A stretch of 64,000 nucleotides of DNA from Symsagittifera roscoffensis (GCF_963678635.1 NC_087071.1:11299088-11363087), one strand, 5' to 3'. Positions 22,600 through 32,839 are shown, counted from the stretch's first letter. The notes: a model not told the origin generated them from the letters alone. Numbers and translations: made by a program.

Positions 22600-22900
22600 T
22601 TTGTAAGTGCTGAAATTACTTGTAATTTCAGAACCAGAGAGATTTGAATTTAACTTAGAACTTAGTTGCCTCTCCAAGAGACCTACTCGCAATCAACCAG
22701 TATACTTTAGATCTATTGAGACTAATTGAGACTAGCAGATATAAGAGTAAGATTAAGATCGGTATTAGACTAAGAAGTTGCATCTATCCGAATCTATCCG
22801 GCCGAAAATAAGATAGCGTGACGAGCAGACGGTGCACCCTATCTGAAATTACTCTATGAGTTACAAGTACAACATAACTCATAATGTATGTGTAAAAAAA
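22600..22900 (+). other. Candidate 3' LTR of the retroelement (unpaired)
   Basis: The sequence starts TTGTAAGTGCTGAAATTACT, contains the inverted pair CTGAAATTACTTGTAATTTCAG, and ends near TAATGTATGTGTAAAA. It follows the A-rich tail, and plus-strand A/C bias ends about here. No 5' partner exists in the window because the element is 5'-truncated at about 7205. The LTR call therefore rests only on position and composition. Confidence 0.2.
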
Positions 22901-22993
22901 TTTTTTCATGCTTTCTGATTTTCGTTTACTGTTTCATGCATATTCGCTTTATATTAGTGATTCGAATAAAAATTATAAGAAAAAATACAAATT

Positions 22994-23263
22994 TTACATT
23001 GAGCCTATAGATTTTGTGCTTCTGCTTAGCCTGTCTTTTGGTTCAAAACGCTTTTCCGTTTTTAAATTATGCTCTAAGCTGCTAAAATTTTGATCAGTAA
23101 AGGTAGAGATCCCTTTGGGTTCTTGGTTGATGACCACACTCGCAGGCTCAAAGACATCCCTGAATCCCTTGACGCAAATCGGCTTTTTGCATTCTGTACA
23201 TTTATCATTCTGTACACAATGATAAATGTACACATTATCTGCTGAAAGTGACGTGAATAGCAC
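22994..23263 (-). CDS. Short Cys-containing ORF, possible transposase tail
   Basis: An 89-codon minus-strand ORF with a Cys-rich block near its start (HCVQNDKCTECKKPICVKGF, residues 16-35) followed by polar sequence. Cys-rich tails of this style occur at the C-terminus of piggyBac-type transposases, but only three or four ligands are visible and no catalytic part is found. A 15 bp perfect hairpin lies inside it. It could be a chance ORF. Confidence 0.15.
   Translation of the reverse strand: MLFTSLSADNVYIYHCVQNDKCTECKKPICVKGFRDVFEPASVVINQEPKGISTFTDQNFSSLEHNLKTEKRFEPKDRLSRSTKSIGSM
23195..23232. repeat. Perfect 15 bp hairpin
   Basis: The arms TGTACATTTATCATT (23195-23209) and AATGATAAATGTACA (23218-23232) are exact reverse complements around an 8 nt spacer. 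The arms are AT-rich. No terminator-like T-run follows. Confidence 0.85.
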
Positions 23264-23299
23264 TCTTCTAATACGAACTCTTCAATTGCACACCACCGC

Positions 23300-25216
23300 A
23301 TGTTTTCTCAGAAGAACTATCTGTTCCCAGAATGGTCAAATGTAAGATCAAAAGTGACATTTTGTGCTTTATCAATTGAAGTTAAAAGTGAATTGATTTT
23401 CCTTTTTGGCGTAAATATAACTCCACAAATTTGTCTCCCAAATTTATCCCACGTCCTGGGCTCGCGATCATTTTTCAGAGATTTCCTTTTATTGGCCTCA
23501 ATTGGTTTGCAATATATTTAGCAATTCTTTTATTGTAAATGGTTTGTTCATTTTAAAGGATGCATTATAGTTGTTTTTGTAGTATTTCAGAAAAATCCAT
23601 ACCTCGGTGAAGTTTGTACCATGCAAAATAATTTAAAATTTAACGAGTTAAGGTAAACAGTTTTTTTTCTGAAAAAAGATCGCACTCTTAGAGTTAGAAT
23701 AAATCACATTGAACTCTCAATTTAGAAAATCAATAATTACCCTTCCTCTAAAGAAAAAATGTGATCGATTCTAGACTTTTTACCCGTAAATAGTTTTCTT
23801 CACAGGAATCATCCCCTGACTCACTCATATACTGGCCTTTCTGTTGCAACAGAAATGTTTTGAACTTATTAGCATATAAAATATCCGGCCTACGATTTTA
23901 TAATACTTCTTTTTTTATCAGTTTTTTGTGGCTTAATAGGTATCAGCTTTTTTAAAATTGACTTAGTGCGTCTTACTGTGTCGTTTAATTACCAAAAAAA
24001 ATTGCGCGTGTGTTTGTTCTGAGGGGAAGCAGGGCTTAAAATGTTTCCATTAGTTTAGAATTTGTTTTAGGCGTAAAAGGTTTCTGCCCGGGTATTTTCG
24101 ACTCTGTCACCGCTTAGTAATTACGCTTGCAATTAGCAAGCGTTATTAAATTGGAATATAGACATTTTTTCGGGTTAAAAACTTGTTGGACAGAACCACT
24201 AAATTCACTAGTATCTTAGTTCATAATGATTTCAAACTACTATGCGTTCGAGTACTAGACAATTTAGCCAGGAGCTAACAAATATGCTGTGGACGACAAT
24301 AGTCCCGCGCTCGAATCTGACCAGGGCCTGTTTTTTTTTCAAACGGGAAATATTCTGTTTCAAATAAAATAGTCGGTCAATTATTTGTCTGCCTATCTGT
24401 TGTCAGCTAAGTTGTCTAATCTTGGAATAGTTTTTTTTGCCGCGCGCATTTTGCCCTCTATTTGATTTTGCTGTTTGAATTACTTCTGCAAAATGTAGCT
24501 TGAAATAAGTTTTTTTGACTCGTTAATGGCTTTGAGTTTGCTCAAAGACGGGTCTACTAATAAAAACAATAACTGGGAGCGTTTTTCGGTTGAATCCGTC
24601 CTGAAAAGTCACTTTCAAATTGTTAGTTTGCTGAAATTTATTCCTTAAAATATTTTCACAGTGTTTAGCAAGAATTATTTACAATTGAAATGTAAGCAAG
24701 CAATGATTAAACACCTTCTTATAATAGCATTATTTGATAGATATAAATTTGTTTCATTCAAAAGAAAACAGAAATGACACGCTCTGCGAAAATTGAGCTG
24801 TGTTTGGTTAGAGTAAAATACCCTTGACAGAATACCTTTGACAATACACACTATTTAATTATTTTGAGCATCAATTGAATGATTTAAGTGTAATCTGTTT
24901 GAGCAAGATTGGATCGGCTTAGCACAAAGTTAAGTTTCAAGTGGAATCAAATTAAAATTAATCTTAGCGAAATTCGATGCTTCATCACAATTTTATAGTC
25001 AACTCCTCCAGTTTGAGAAGTTATGCAATCATTTATAATAACCTCCGACGCAATATCACGTTGGCCTTAAAAAGAAGTCGTTAAATAGTCGTACACCAGG
25101 AACCCTTTTTTCGCTGAAGTTTCTAGCTGATCAGAAAAAAGATGAGAAGTACAAAATTTCAAAAAAATCCCTGCTTTTTTGAGCATTTCATAAAGAATTT
25201 CTGACCAGCATTTAGA
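23300..25216. other. No recognisable gene
   Basis: AT-rich sequence with short, unrelated ORFs only. No repeat structure, tRNA or coding signature stands out. Confidence 0.5.
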
Positions 25217-25854
25217 TTAGAAATAAGTAAAGAGGTTCTCAAACGATAATGGAGGAAAATTATATGCATATGACGTATAATATAATTGCGAATTTCGCAT
25301 TAGATTACGAAAATCCTTCTGTGTTGGCTCGTCGGGAGATTTCTGTGCAAGGTGGGGATTTAGTTTAAGCTCTACAACTCGCTTGCGTGGAAGTGGAATG
25401 ATTATCTGTACCTTTCCGTTTTTCTTCTGATCTTGAAATTTATGTCTACGAATCCTCGGGCCTCTCAATCTGTCTCGCTGTTCGAAATTAACTTGGCCCC
25501 TTGCAACATGAGTCCAATCAATTCGTTCATGTAAAAATTTCTCAACAATCTTGGTTTTACTGTATGATGATGAACTTATCCGGAAAGTGTCTGATGAACT
25601 TGTCGAGTCAGAATCTGCTGGCTCTAATTCAACCAAATTATCGCGTTCGTCCAACAAATCTGGGCATATAAAAAAACTCTGCAATAAACTCTAGCTCTGG
25701 ACACAGAAGTGTACAAATTTTGCAGGACCATATTGGAAGTAAGATTATATTGATCTCTTCGGTTCCTAGTAAAAGAATAGTTGTCATCAACAACTGCGAC
25801 CGAAGAGAACTCAGTTGATGGACTTTGATCTCTATACGCAAGAGAAGAAGGCAC
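25217..25854 (-). CDS. Hypothetical ORF pair left of the Polinton module
   Basis: A 155-codon minus-strand ORF (25684-25217) is acidic/Ser-rich at the start (ADSDSTSSSDTFRISSSSY) and basic after it (RDRLRGPRIRRHKFQDQ, PLPRKRVVELKL). It is preceded in overlapping frames by 76- and 67-codon ORFs. The alternation of a Ser/Asp-rich and an Arg/Lys-rich part gives it protein character. It has the same orientation as the capsid module to its right and could be one of the lineage-specific Polinton genes. No family is recognised, and a frameshift near 25680 may join it to the upstream frame. Confidence 0.28.
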
Positions 25855-26005
25855 AGTGCATTTACAAAGATCCAGATGATAAATTTGTCGAAGTTATTCC
25901 ATTGCGTGCTGATACCTTTAAATGTGTTCTTCTTTTATAAATCTTCCAGCCAGTTTGAAAACACTAGTCGTTTTCTTTTTGTCTTATTTTTTTGATGTTC
26001 AAATT

Positions 26006-26320
26006 TTATTTTTGATGGAAAGTGATAACATTTATGGTTACACGTGGACCATGAATGAAATGGCCTCTCTGCTGAGGGTCATATTCGATATCTGTAAAAA
26101 CATCAAGAATTGATTGAAATGTGTCTGAGACATCTGCTGTGTTGCGAAAAAATCTGGCGTTGGCGAAAACATCAACAAGCTCAAAGAGGCTGATATCTTT
26201 CTGTGCAACACTAAACACGGCATGCGTTCTGGGCTTGTGCACTTTCAAACCAAGTGTTTCTCCGAGATAATATTCCTGTACATCGTCAAAAACATTTCGA
26301 TATTTTTTGAAAAAATGCAA
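26006..26320 (-). CDS. Hypothetical 104-codon ORF, same strand as Polinton module
   Basis: Begins MHFFKKYRNVFDDVQEYYLG and contains LKVHKPRTHAVFSVAQ and FTDIEYDPQQRGHFIHGPRV. The composition is balanced and globular, unlike the chance ORFs around it. An in-frame stop lies just upstream of the ATG. Its orientation matches the protease/capsid genes 2 kb to the right, so it may be another gene of that element. Function is not recognised. Confidence 0.33.
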   Translation of the reverse strand: MHFFKKYRNVFDDVQEYYLGETLGLKVHKPRTHAVFSVAQKDISLFELVDVFANARFFRNTADVSDTFQSILDVFTDIEYDPQQRGHFIHGPRVTINVITFHQK

Positions 26321-27960
26321 CTATTAAGGGCGATTGCAAGCTGTGAGACAGAGAAGGGTTATCCTGAATATTGATTGAAGTATTTTCAAACCTTTTTTTC
26401 AAAAAAAGCTCAAGTTTAATCGTCGATTGAGGAAGAATACACATCAACGAACACAACCGACAGAAAACAGGCTCAAAACAAAAGAAAAAAAGTATATAAC
26501 TTGAAAAAATAATTGGAAAACCTAAAAAAGGCGCGTATTACTCTCTTTTAATCAAAAAATTATTGAGAAATTTTTTCAATAGGCTCGAATGTTTAGCCTA
26601 TCATCTTTCTTTGAAAAAACCACTATTAGAAATAAGTTAACCCAAAACAGGTGCAGATTTAGGGAGAGGGGCGTTGTAATTTCAGGGGTTCGACACCCTG
26701 CCGACCCAAAGGTTACCCCTTTCTCTTGTTTAAAGATATTCAATTTTGGCTTATGGACCCCGAAATTGTTCTAAGGGTGCCTTGGGCGCCTATATATAGT
26801 AATTTTAGGGCACGCCAAAAAAAACGCAATTTTTTTGGTCAAAATTTTACAAAAAACTTATTTTTTTGGCCTGTTTTTCCAAAAATTTGTCTTTGTAAAA
26901 GTTTAGGAGAGGTCAGAAAGTCAATTTGATTGACCTAAAATAAAAGATGATTAATTCTCAAAACATTTTAGAAAATCCGCCTCACCCCACCCCCACCATC
27001 GAGAAATGCTCCTGGCCAAAAAGATGGAGATTTTTCAAAACGAAAGGATGTTGTAGCTGGATCATCAGTATGATTCACTTCAGTTCAGTAATAGATTTCA
27101 GTAACATATTTGTTGACGATGGTTGGTTCTGGTTGACGCAGTATCATATCTCTCGATTAGATTCGGATGTTATGCTTGGCATTTTCTTTAGAAAGTTTCA
27201 GTGCAAAAAGTGATCTAATTAGCCGGTCAAATTTTTCTCAAGATAAAAGTCTATCAGCCATAACCAGCAGATCTATTTACAAAACAAATGCTTGAATAGG
27301 TTTCAGAATGAGTTTTTTGCTTAATCAAGCAAATCCCAAATTTTTCAAATCTGAAGTTTTTTTCATTTTAATGAAGCTACTTAGGAGCTACAAATTTTAA
27401 TGAAGCAATTGTTCAGCTTATTTTATTGTAAGTTCTATGAGAAGCGAAACGTAAGCCAATGTAGATTTGAGCACGAGGATGATGTATTTTGAAACCAACA
27501 AAAAAAACCGAAAAAAAAACATGAGTTGGGTCAATAAATGCTTGAAACTGCAAATTTCAAAAACGACAATTAATTCAATTTTTTTGAGAAAATTAATTTA
27601 AGTTACCACCTTTTCAAGAACTGACCGTTTTTTGAATTTTATACATTGCCATCAAAGTTAACTGGTGTTGTTGTTATTGGACTACCTATGAAACAGCATG
27701 TATCATAATTGTTTGCGCTTGAAATTATGACTTCATATGGCGCAAAAAAAAGTTAATTTAGATTTCCTACAACGGACAAAAAGTCCTTCAAACTCGTTGT
27801 TTGTCCGATACAGGTCAGTTGGGCATCAACTTGTTCAAAGGCTTTCTTACAGGTTTTGCTAGCAAACTGTGTGTTTGAAGAGAAAGTAACAATTGAACGC
27901 TTCATTAATATTTTGAATGGTGATAATGACGCCGAGTTTTCTAAATTTATTGATATTAGT
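26321..27960. other. No recognisable gene
   Basis: AT-rich, with homopolymer runs and short ORFs (for example 26947-27213) that show no protein family signature. The expected DNA polymerase B and packaging ATPase genes of a Polinton are not seen here. Confidence 0.45.
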
Positions 27961-28072
27961 TTGAGTGGGTATGGTCGTTTAGAGATTGATTCAAATATTT
28001 GTTTGTTAAGTTATTTGTTTGTTGAGTGGGTATGGTCGTTTAGAGATTGATTCAAATATTTGTTTGTTAAGT
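27961..28072. repeat. 51 bp direct duplication
   Basis: TTGAGTGGGTATGGTCGTTT and the following 31 bp occur at 27961-28011 and again, identically, at 28022-28072, separated by 10 bp. It is a recent small tandem duplication. Confidence 0.93.
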
Positions 28073-28193
28073 GAAAATGATTCTTAGAGCCTGCGATAAC
28101 GCCAGAGGCAAGTGTTCTTGCAAAAAGAAAACAAAAAAAAATTGAAAAAAAGTCAATTATAAATAATTATAGAAAGTCATCCGTATCACATAT

Positions 28194-28630
28194 TTATAAC
28201 ATCAAATGTTTCGCGAAACGCATCATGTCATACTCGTTGGTTTTGAAACCTAAAGGAAGTTTGGATGAAGTTTAACTTGAGCAACATAAATACAATACAG
28301 TCCACACAAGATCGAGTTAGCTGATTGGATTGCCTTTTTCATCAGTATTTTGCTTCCTTCTTGAATAGAATTTCAAATTTTTTGTAAACATGTGAAAAAA
28401 TGTGTAGTCCCTGTCCAAGAGGATCTGCAAAAAAAAAATTGACCATCAGCTTGAGCGATTAGTAGCCAGTGAGTTCCTGGCTGGTCTGAGTTGGATGCGT
28501 TCACTATCATAAAAGTTTTGTCGCGTTCCAATACTGTTCTAAGTGCTAAGCTAGCTGGAAAAAAACCTCTAATTCGAAGTTTCAAATGCTTGCATTGGTT
28601 AATCAGCTCAGTAATCTGTTGATTGTCCAT
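28194..28630 (-). pseudogene. Adenain-type cysteine protease of a Polinton/Maverick-like element
   Basis: Starts MDNQQITELINQCKHLKLR and contains the catalytic-His motif DQPGTHWLLIAQ, as in adenovirus-type (C5) proteases. A one-base frameshift in the T-run near 28435 displaces the next segment, whose shifted frame reads FFADPLGQGL. The catalytic Cys lies in LCGLYCIYVAQ (codons at 28292-28306) in a third frame, and a final frameshift leads to a stop at about 28194. His and Cys motifs and family length (about 145 codons) are present but the frame is broken at least twice. In Polintons this enzyme matures capsid proteins. It follows the major capsid gene by 10 nt. Confidence 0.72.
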
Positions 28631-28640
28631 TTTTTCCGAT

Positions 28641-29940
28641 TCAATGCATGAGAGTGTTTTCAGTTATTTTTCTATCGGAACGCACGTAAACTGATGATGC
28701 ACGCTCTCTCATGGAAAGTAACTCCACATTTCCCCCAGCGGTCCGTTAAACTTCAATTCCATTGAAATGGTGCAATTGGTCAAATCAGGATGAATAAAGC
28801 CAAGTGAAGCCTCCTGAGTAGATATGAGATCAAATGCCATAATATAATGATTGTGATAATTAGCCAAACTGATTCCATGACTATTGTTTAAAACAATGTC
28901 TAGAGCTTCCAATGTGTTATAGTATTTTTTTTTGTTATCAGTCGTTGATACAGGAGTACCTGCAATGGGTAGACCGTTTCGGTAAACAATGATTTCATTC
29001 AGCTGAATTTTTTTTGATAGTGAAACGAATTTGTTCGGTTAGTTCCCAGGTTGCTGTATTCGAGCTCATTGCCAAAATCATTCGACGAACTGGCTCTTTG
29101 GCAAAAAAGTTTTCTTGTCGCCAGCTTTGCTCACCAGTTGTGGCCAGAAAAGTTCTGGGGAAAACTCTAATATAATTGTATATTGCGGGTGTTTTCAACA
29201 GAGTTTTTTCTATCGATGATAGTACAAAATCTGTTACTGTCATTTTGCGCACATATAGGTTAGCCTCAGTGATTTGAACTTGGTAATGTTTATTAGGTTG
29301 CTCGTACATCATAAAAAAGTCATTAGGAGATCATCTCAGAGAAAGTCTTTTTTTTACACCGCTGATCGGAACTCGCGTGATGCAGCTACGATTCGCTTAC
29401 GTTCCGCGACATCTTCAACTCGCCCATCAGCGCCATAAATACCTGATGGATTATCTTCTTAATAATAACCTCGACAGGCAAGTCATGTTTTCTTTGCATC
29501 ATTACCGTGTGAAAATTCAGTATCAATGAAACTCTTATGGGCAAAGTTAACATTAGCTGTTGAAATTTTTTCTCCATTCAGTGACATAGTGCATTCGGAA
29601 AATAAAGATGAAAGTGGATTATTAACTAAATATGGGGTGTCTCGTTGCACTGCTTCTGTAGCATGAGTTCGCAAAACTTTACCATTATTTTGAACAATGC
29701 GTGTAACAATCTCCAAGCGAGTTCGTTGAAGATCGATAAGTTGTTTCTGTATCCTAAAACTTCAAATTCGAGCATAGGACCATCAGGCGAATAAGATGGA
29801 CCAATTTTTTGAGTGATTGAATTTACAAATGTAACGAGTAGAGGTGGTTTTTCGAATAAACCTAATGAGCTGTGAGTTGCTTCAGTTGGTAATAAATTAG
29901 AAATGATTTCGAACTTTGGTGAAAAAATTGTAGCGACTTC
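28641..29940 (-). pseudogene. Polinton/Maverick-type major capsid protein (F54H12.2-like)
   Basis: Coding sequence spread over three frames. The N-terminal part has SNLLPTEATHSSLG and FEVLGYRNN. It continues with TEAVQRDTPYLVNNPLSSLF, SECTMSLNGEKISTANVNF and SFIDTEFSHGNDAKKT, which is the conserved region of invertebrate F54H12.2-like capsid proteins. Next come YIRVFPRTFLATTGEQS, EALDIVLNNSHGISLANYHN and a C-terminal part with AFDLISTQEASLGFIHPDL and RERASSVYVRSD, with the stop at 28641-28643. These match the family's double-jelly-roll protein in order. At least five frameshifts or stops are present, and the extreme N-terminus is not identified. It lies between the pVI/pX-like gene and the protease. 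Confidence 0.68.
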
Positions 29941-29944
29941 TCAG

Positions 29945-30314
29945 TGGAATTCGTTTCTTTGGAATGAAAACTTTTGCTTTTCTTTTTGTTGTTGTCTTGC
30001 GTTTTCTGCTACTCAAACGAGATTTGCTACGTCCAGCTCCAACTTGTTTTTTAATTTTTGTTTTTGTTCTTTACTGTGTTTTTGAAGGCTTGTTTCGGCG
30101 TTTTCTTCCTGCTTGCTATATCTAATAATTCGGGTGCTGCTTGAACAAGTAATTTTTTTCCAATAAGTTTTGCTGCTGGTACTATAAATTTCCGAGCTAA
30201 CGGAAGTATTACTCGTCCAATACCTATAGCCAGAGCACCAAAGCCACTACCCCGCTGCCTGTAATGTCCTGAGTAGTGTGGCATGGTCTCTTGATCATGA
30301 TAGTACGCCTCCAT
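29945..30314 (-). pseudogene. Small basic pVI/pX-like minor capsid protein
   Basis: The start MEAYYHDQETMPHYSGHYRQ is at 30314, followed by GSGFGALAIGIGRVILPLAR (Gly-rich, amphipathic/hydrophobic), KLIGKKLLVQAAPELL and a basic tail. The tail passes a frameshift near 30050 into KSRLSSRKRKTTTKRKAK. A Gly-rich amphipathic segment plus a Lys/Arg-rich end, next to penton and major capsid genes, is typical of the pVI/pX-type protein in Polintons and adenoviruses. There is no stop between this ORF and the penton frame upstream; ORF 30515-30051 runs through both. Confidence 0.6.
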
Positions 30315-31194
30315 AATCTTAATCAGAAAGATTTGAAATTTCAAATTCAAAACAATTTTTCCTCCTGCTCCAGAAAATGGTACATGTCTACCAGTTTCTG
30401 TTGGTAGAATTACTGCAATGCTCCAGAAGTTATTCACGAGGAGTTTTTTGAAATCTAAACTAATAAAAACTTTGCGATGATTTGGTTCAATGCTGCAAGC
30501 GTAACCGTTTTTCAAACGTCAATTAGTATCAATGACCCTAGGCAATGGTGCTTTGGTGTCACACATTATCTGATAATGAATTATATCCAAGTAGATAAAC
30601 ATCATTTGAGTTCCAGCAGAGATATCAACAGGGTAGTCGGAGGTGAGGTTTTGTGATGTGAAAGTGCTATGGATGTGACTGGACTCTTTGTAGCCGATAT
30701 GGTAGCCCGTTCCATCTCTTATACCTTTGAAACCTTAAACACCAGGAATTTGTGGACTCTCAAAGGTAATGCCTTCCCAATAATGCATCCACATTAAAAG
30801 ATGTTTGGTAATGGGGTCGATGCTATAACTAATTTTATCAAGATCAATCTTCTGATTGGTTTCGTTGAATATTGTCTCGATTTCGTCATAATTACCCTGT
30901 GTTATTTCACTTTTTTCTTCATCAAATGGTCTAGATGTTTTTTTTTGCCACTTTAAGGCTTGCTTTAACTTTGTCTTTTTTGTAGAACACTAGTTTGGTA
31001 TCCGTAACATTGTTAATATGAGTGGGAAACGTTATTACTGTCAGTGCAACTCTCCATTCATCTTGTAGATCGATATTTCCGCTTAGCAGATTTTTAAAGC
31101 TCGCTAGAGAGTTGTCATTGAAAGTATTCATTGAGGCCGATGACACCAGTGTAATGGTGAATGAATCTTTTTCGCTTCTAAAGATGTCAGACAT
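30315..31194 (-). pseudogene. Penton-like minor capsid protein of the Polinton
   Basis: ATG at 31194: MSDIFRSEKDSFTITLVSSA, then NTFNDNSLASFKNLLSGNID and DEWRVALTVITFPTHINNV. This is the N-terminal pattern of the invertebrate Polinton penton-like proteins (net of Ser/Asn, then 'W-x-V-A-L'). A frameshift in an eight-A run near 30935 and stops near 30735 and 30524 break the frame. The continuation reads ISAGTQMMFIYLDIIHYQIM and TETGRHVPFSGAGGKIVL. The total of about 290 codons agrees with a single-jelly-roll penton. Its start overlaps the end of the integrase by 8 nt. Confidence 0.65.
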
Positions 31195-31804
31195 TGTTTA
31201 GTATGATCCTTCTTTCCTTTTCCAGTACCCTGATTAGTTCGGGCTCATAAAATTTACCCTCTATTGGTTCTTCATCAGCTTCGATAAGATTATAAGTCGG
31301 TGGGTTCCTTGTTGGTATGTCAAATAAATCAAAAACTTCGTCAGTGAAGGATTATTGATAACCTTTTCGAAAATGGATGTCAATTTTTGCTATTCTCACA
31401 AAATCGCCAACGTAGAGCTTTGGTCGGCGAACTAGTTTCAATTATTGTTCAGCTCATAATGAAATTAGACGTGGAACATACTTTTTTGTCATTTTATTGG
31501 GGACTAAATTGATGACGCGGTTTGTTCTCGGATTTATTGTGTTGACAAATTCTTGAAGCCTATCGATCTAAGAGTAGGTCCATTTGTCCTCCAAGTACTT
31601 ATAAATCAAAGTTTTTAGTAATCGAATGTTCCTCTCGGCGAAAGAGGACTTTTTTTCAATCTCTGTTGTGTATGTTTTTATGACCTTTTACCCACATAAA
31701 GTTTTGAAAGACCCCTTGAACTTTGTGCCATTTTCTACCGCGACTTTTGTGGCTGTTTTGTTTTTATCATTTGTTTAAATGCTTTCGCAGTTGAGGTAGC
31801 ATAC
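31187..31804 (-). pseudogene. Retroviral-type integrase of the Polinton, C-terminal part
   Basis: The minus-strand frame contains VENGTKFKGSFKTLC, then KKSSFAERNIRLLKTLIYKY with the catalytic Glu, then NTINPRTNRVINLVPNKMT, LYVGDFVRIAKIDIHFRKGY, RNPPTYNLIEADEEPIEGKF and YEPELIRVLEKERRI. This is the C-terminal half of a Polinton-type integrase (core end plus chromo/SH3-like tail). The second catalytic Asp position reads Glu (VENG instead of a D-N-G). About four internal stops occur. The N-terminal half is lost in the assembly gap at 31805. The stop TGA overlaps the penton ATG. Confidence 0.7.
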
Positions 31805-32004
31805 NNNNNNNNNNNNNNNNNNNNNNNNNNNNNNNNNNNNNNNNNNNNNNNNNNNNNNNNNNNNNNNNNNNNNNNNNNNNNNNNNNNNNNNNNNNNNNNN
31901 NNNNNNNNNNNNNNNNNNNNNNNNNNNNNNNNNNNNNNNNNNNNNNNNNNNNNNNNNNNNNNNNNNNNNNNNNNNNNNNNNNNNNNNNNNNNNNNNNNNN
32001 NNNN
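31805..32004. other. Assembly gap (200 N)
   Basis: Exactly 200 N, the usual placeholder for a gap of unknown size. It sits between the truncated integrase and a long palindrome, a structure that commonly breaks assemblies. Confidence 0.99.
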
Positions 32005-32839
32005 CCACAGGTTAAAGCGACGTTTAACATCTCATAAAGGCATAAATCGCCTAGTAGTGACTTAAAACTGAAGTGTTAAACGGAAATAGTAAAACAAAAT
32101 AAACTAAATTGATAGAACTTGAGAAGATAAGTAGGATATACTGTATCATGTACATTAACAAACCCCCATTATGAAAAACAAAACAGAGCAGTCAGATTAG
32201 GTCGACCAATTAACATAAAGAATATAGCGCAAATCGTTTTAGCGCAATGATCACACATGAGCAGGTTACATGCGGCTCTGAGTGGAGCAATAATCACAAT
32301 CTTACATGAAAGTAGACATCTCAATGTTTATATACATAGTTTAAGGAGGTACCTAAGGAAGGCCCACTATACTTCTTGCGGTGGAAAAAAACTCAGCTTT
32401 AGCACGGAGGTTAGTTTTTTTAGCTCCAGAGCAGAGTTTCTTTCCACCGCAGGGAATATCGTGGGGCGTCATTTGGTACCTCGTTAAACTATGTATATGA
32501 ACATTTAAAAATTTTACTTTTATGTAATGTCGTGATTATGTGCTCCACTCCAAGCCACACGTAACCTGCTCATGTGTGATCATGTTTACTTTGTGCTAAA
32601 ACGATTTGCGCTAGATTCTTCATGTTAAATGGTCGACCTAATCTGATTGCTATGTTTCTGTTTTTCATAAGGGCGTTTGTAAATGTTAATGTACATGATA
32701 CAGTATATCCTACTTATCGTCTCATGTTCTATCATTTAAGATTATTTTAATTTACTATTTCCGTTTAACCCCTCAGTTTTAGGTCACTACTAGGCGATTT
32801 ATGCCTTTATGAGATGTTAAACGTCGCTTTAACCTATGG
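32005..32839. mobile_element. 835 bp foldback palindrome
   Basis: The outer ends CACAGGTTAAAGCGACGT and ACGTCGCTTTAACCTATG pair with one mismatch. Matching continues inwards through TGATACAGTATATCC, GGTCGACC, the paired TGATCACACATGAGCAGGTTA segments, GGAGGTACC/GGTACC and GCGGTGGAAA/TTTCCACCGC, with the axis near 32415. Arms are about 410 bp with moderate divergence. No coding sequence. This may be a foldback/MITE-like element or fused terminal inverted repeats of the adjacent Polinton; the sequence alone does not decide. Confidence 0.85.
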
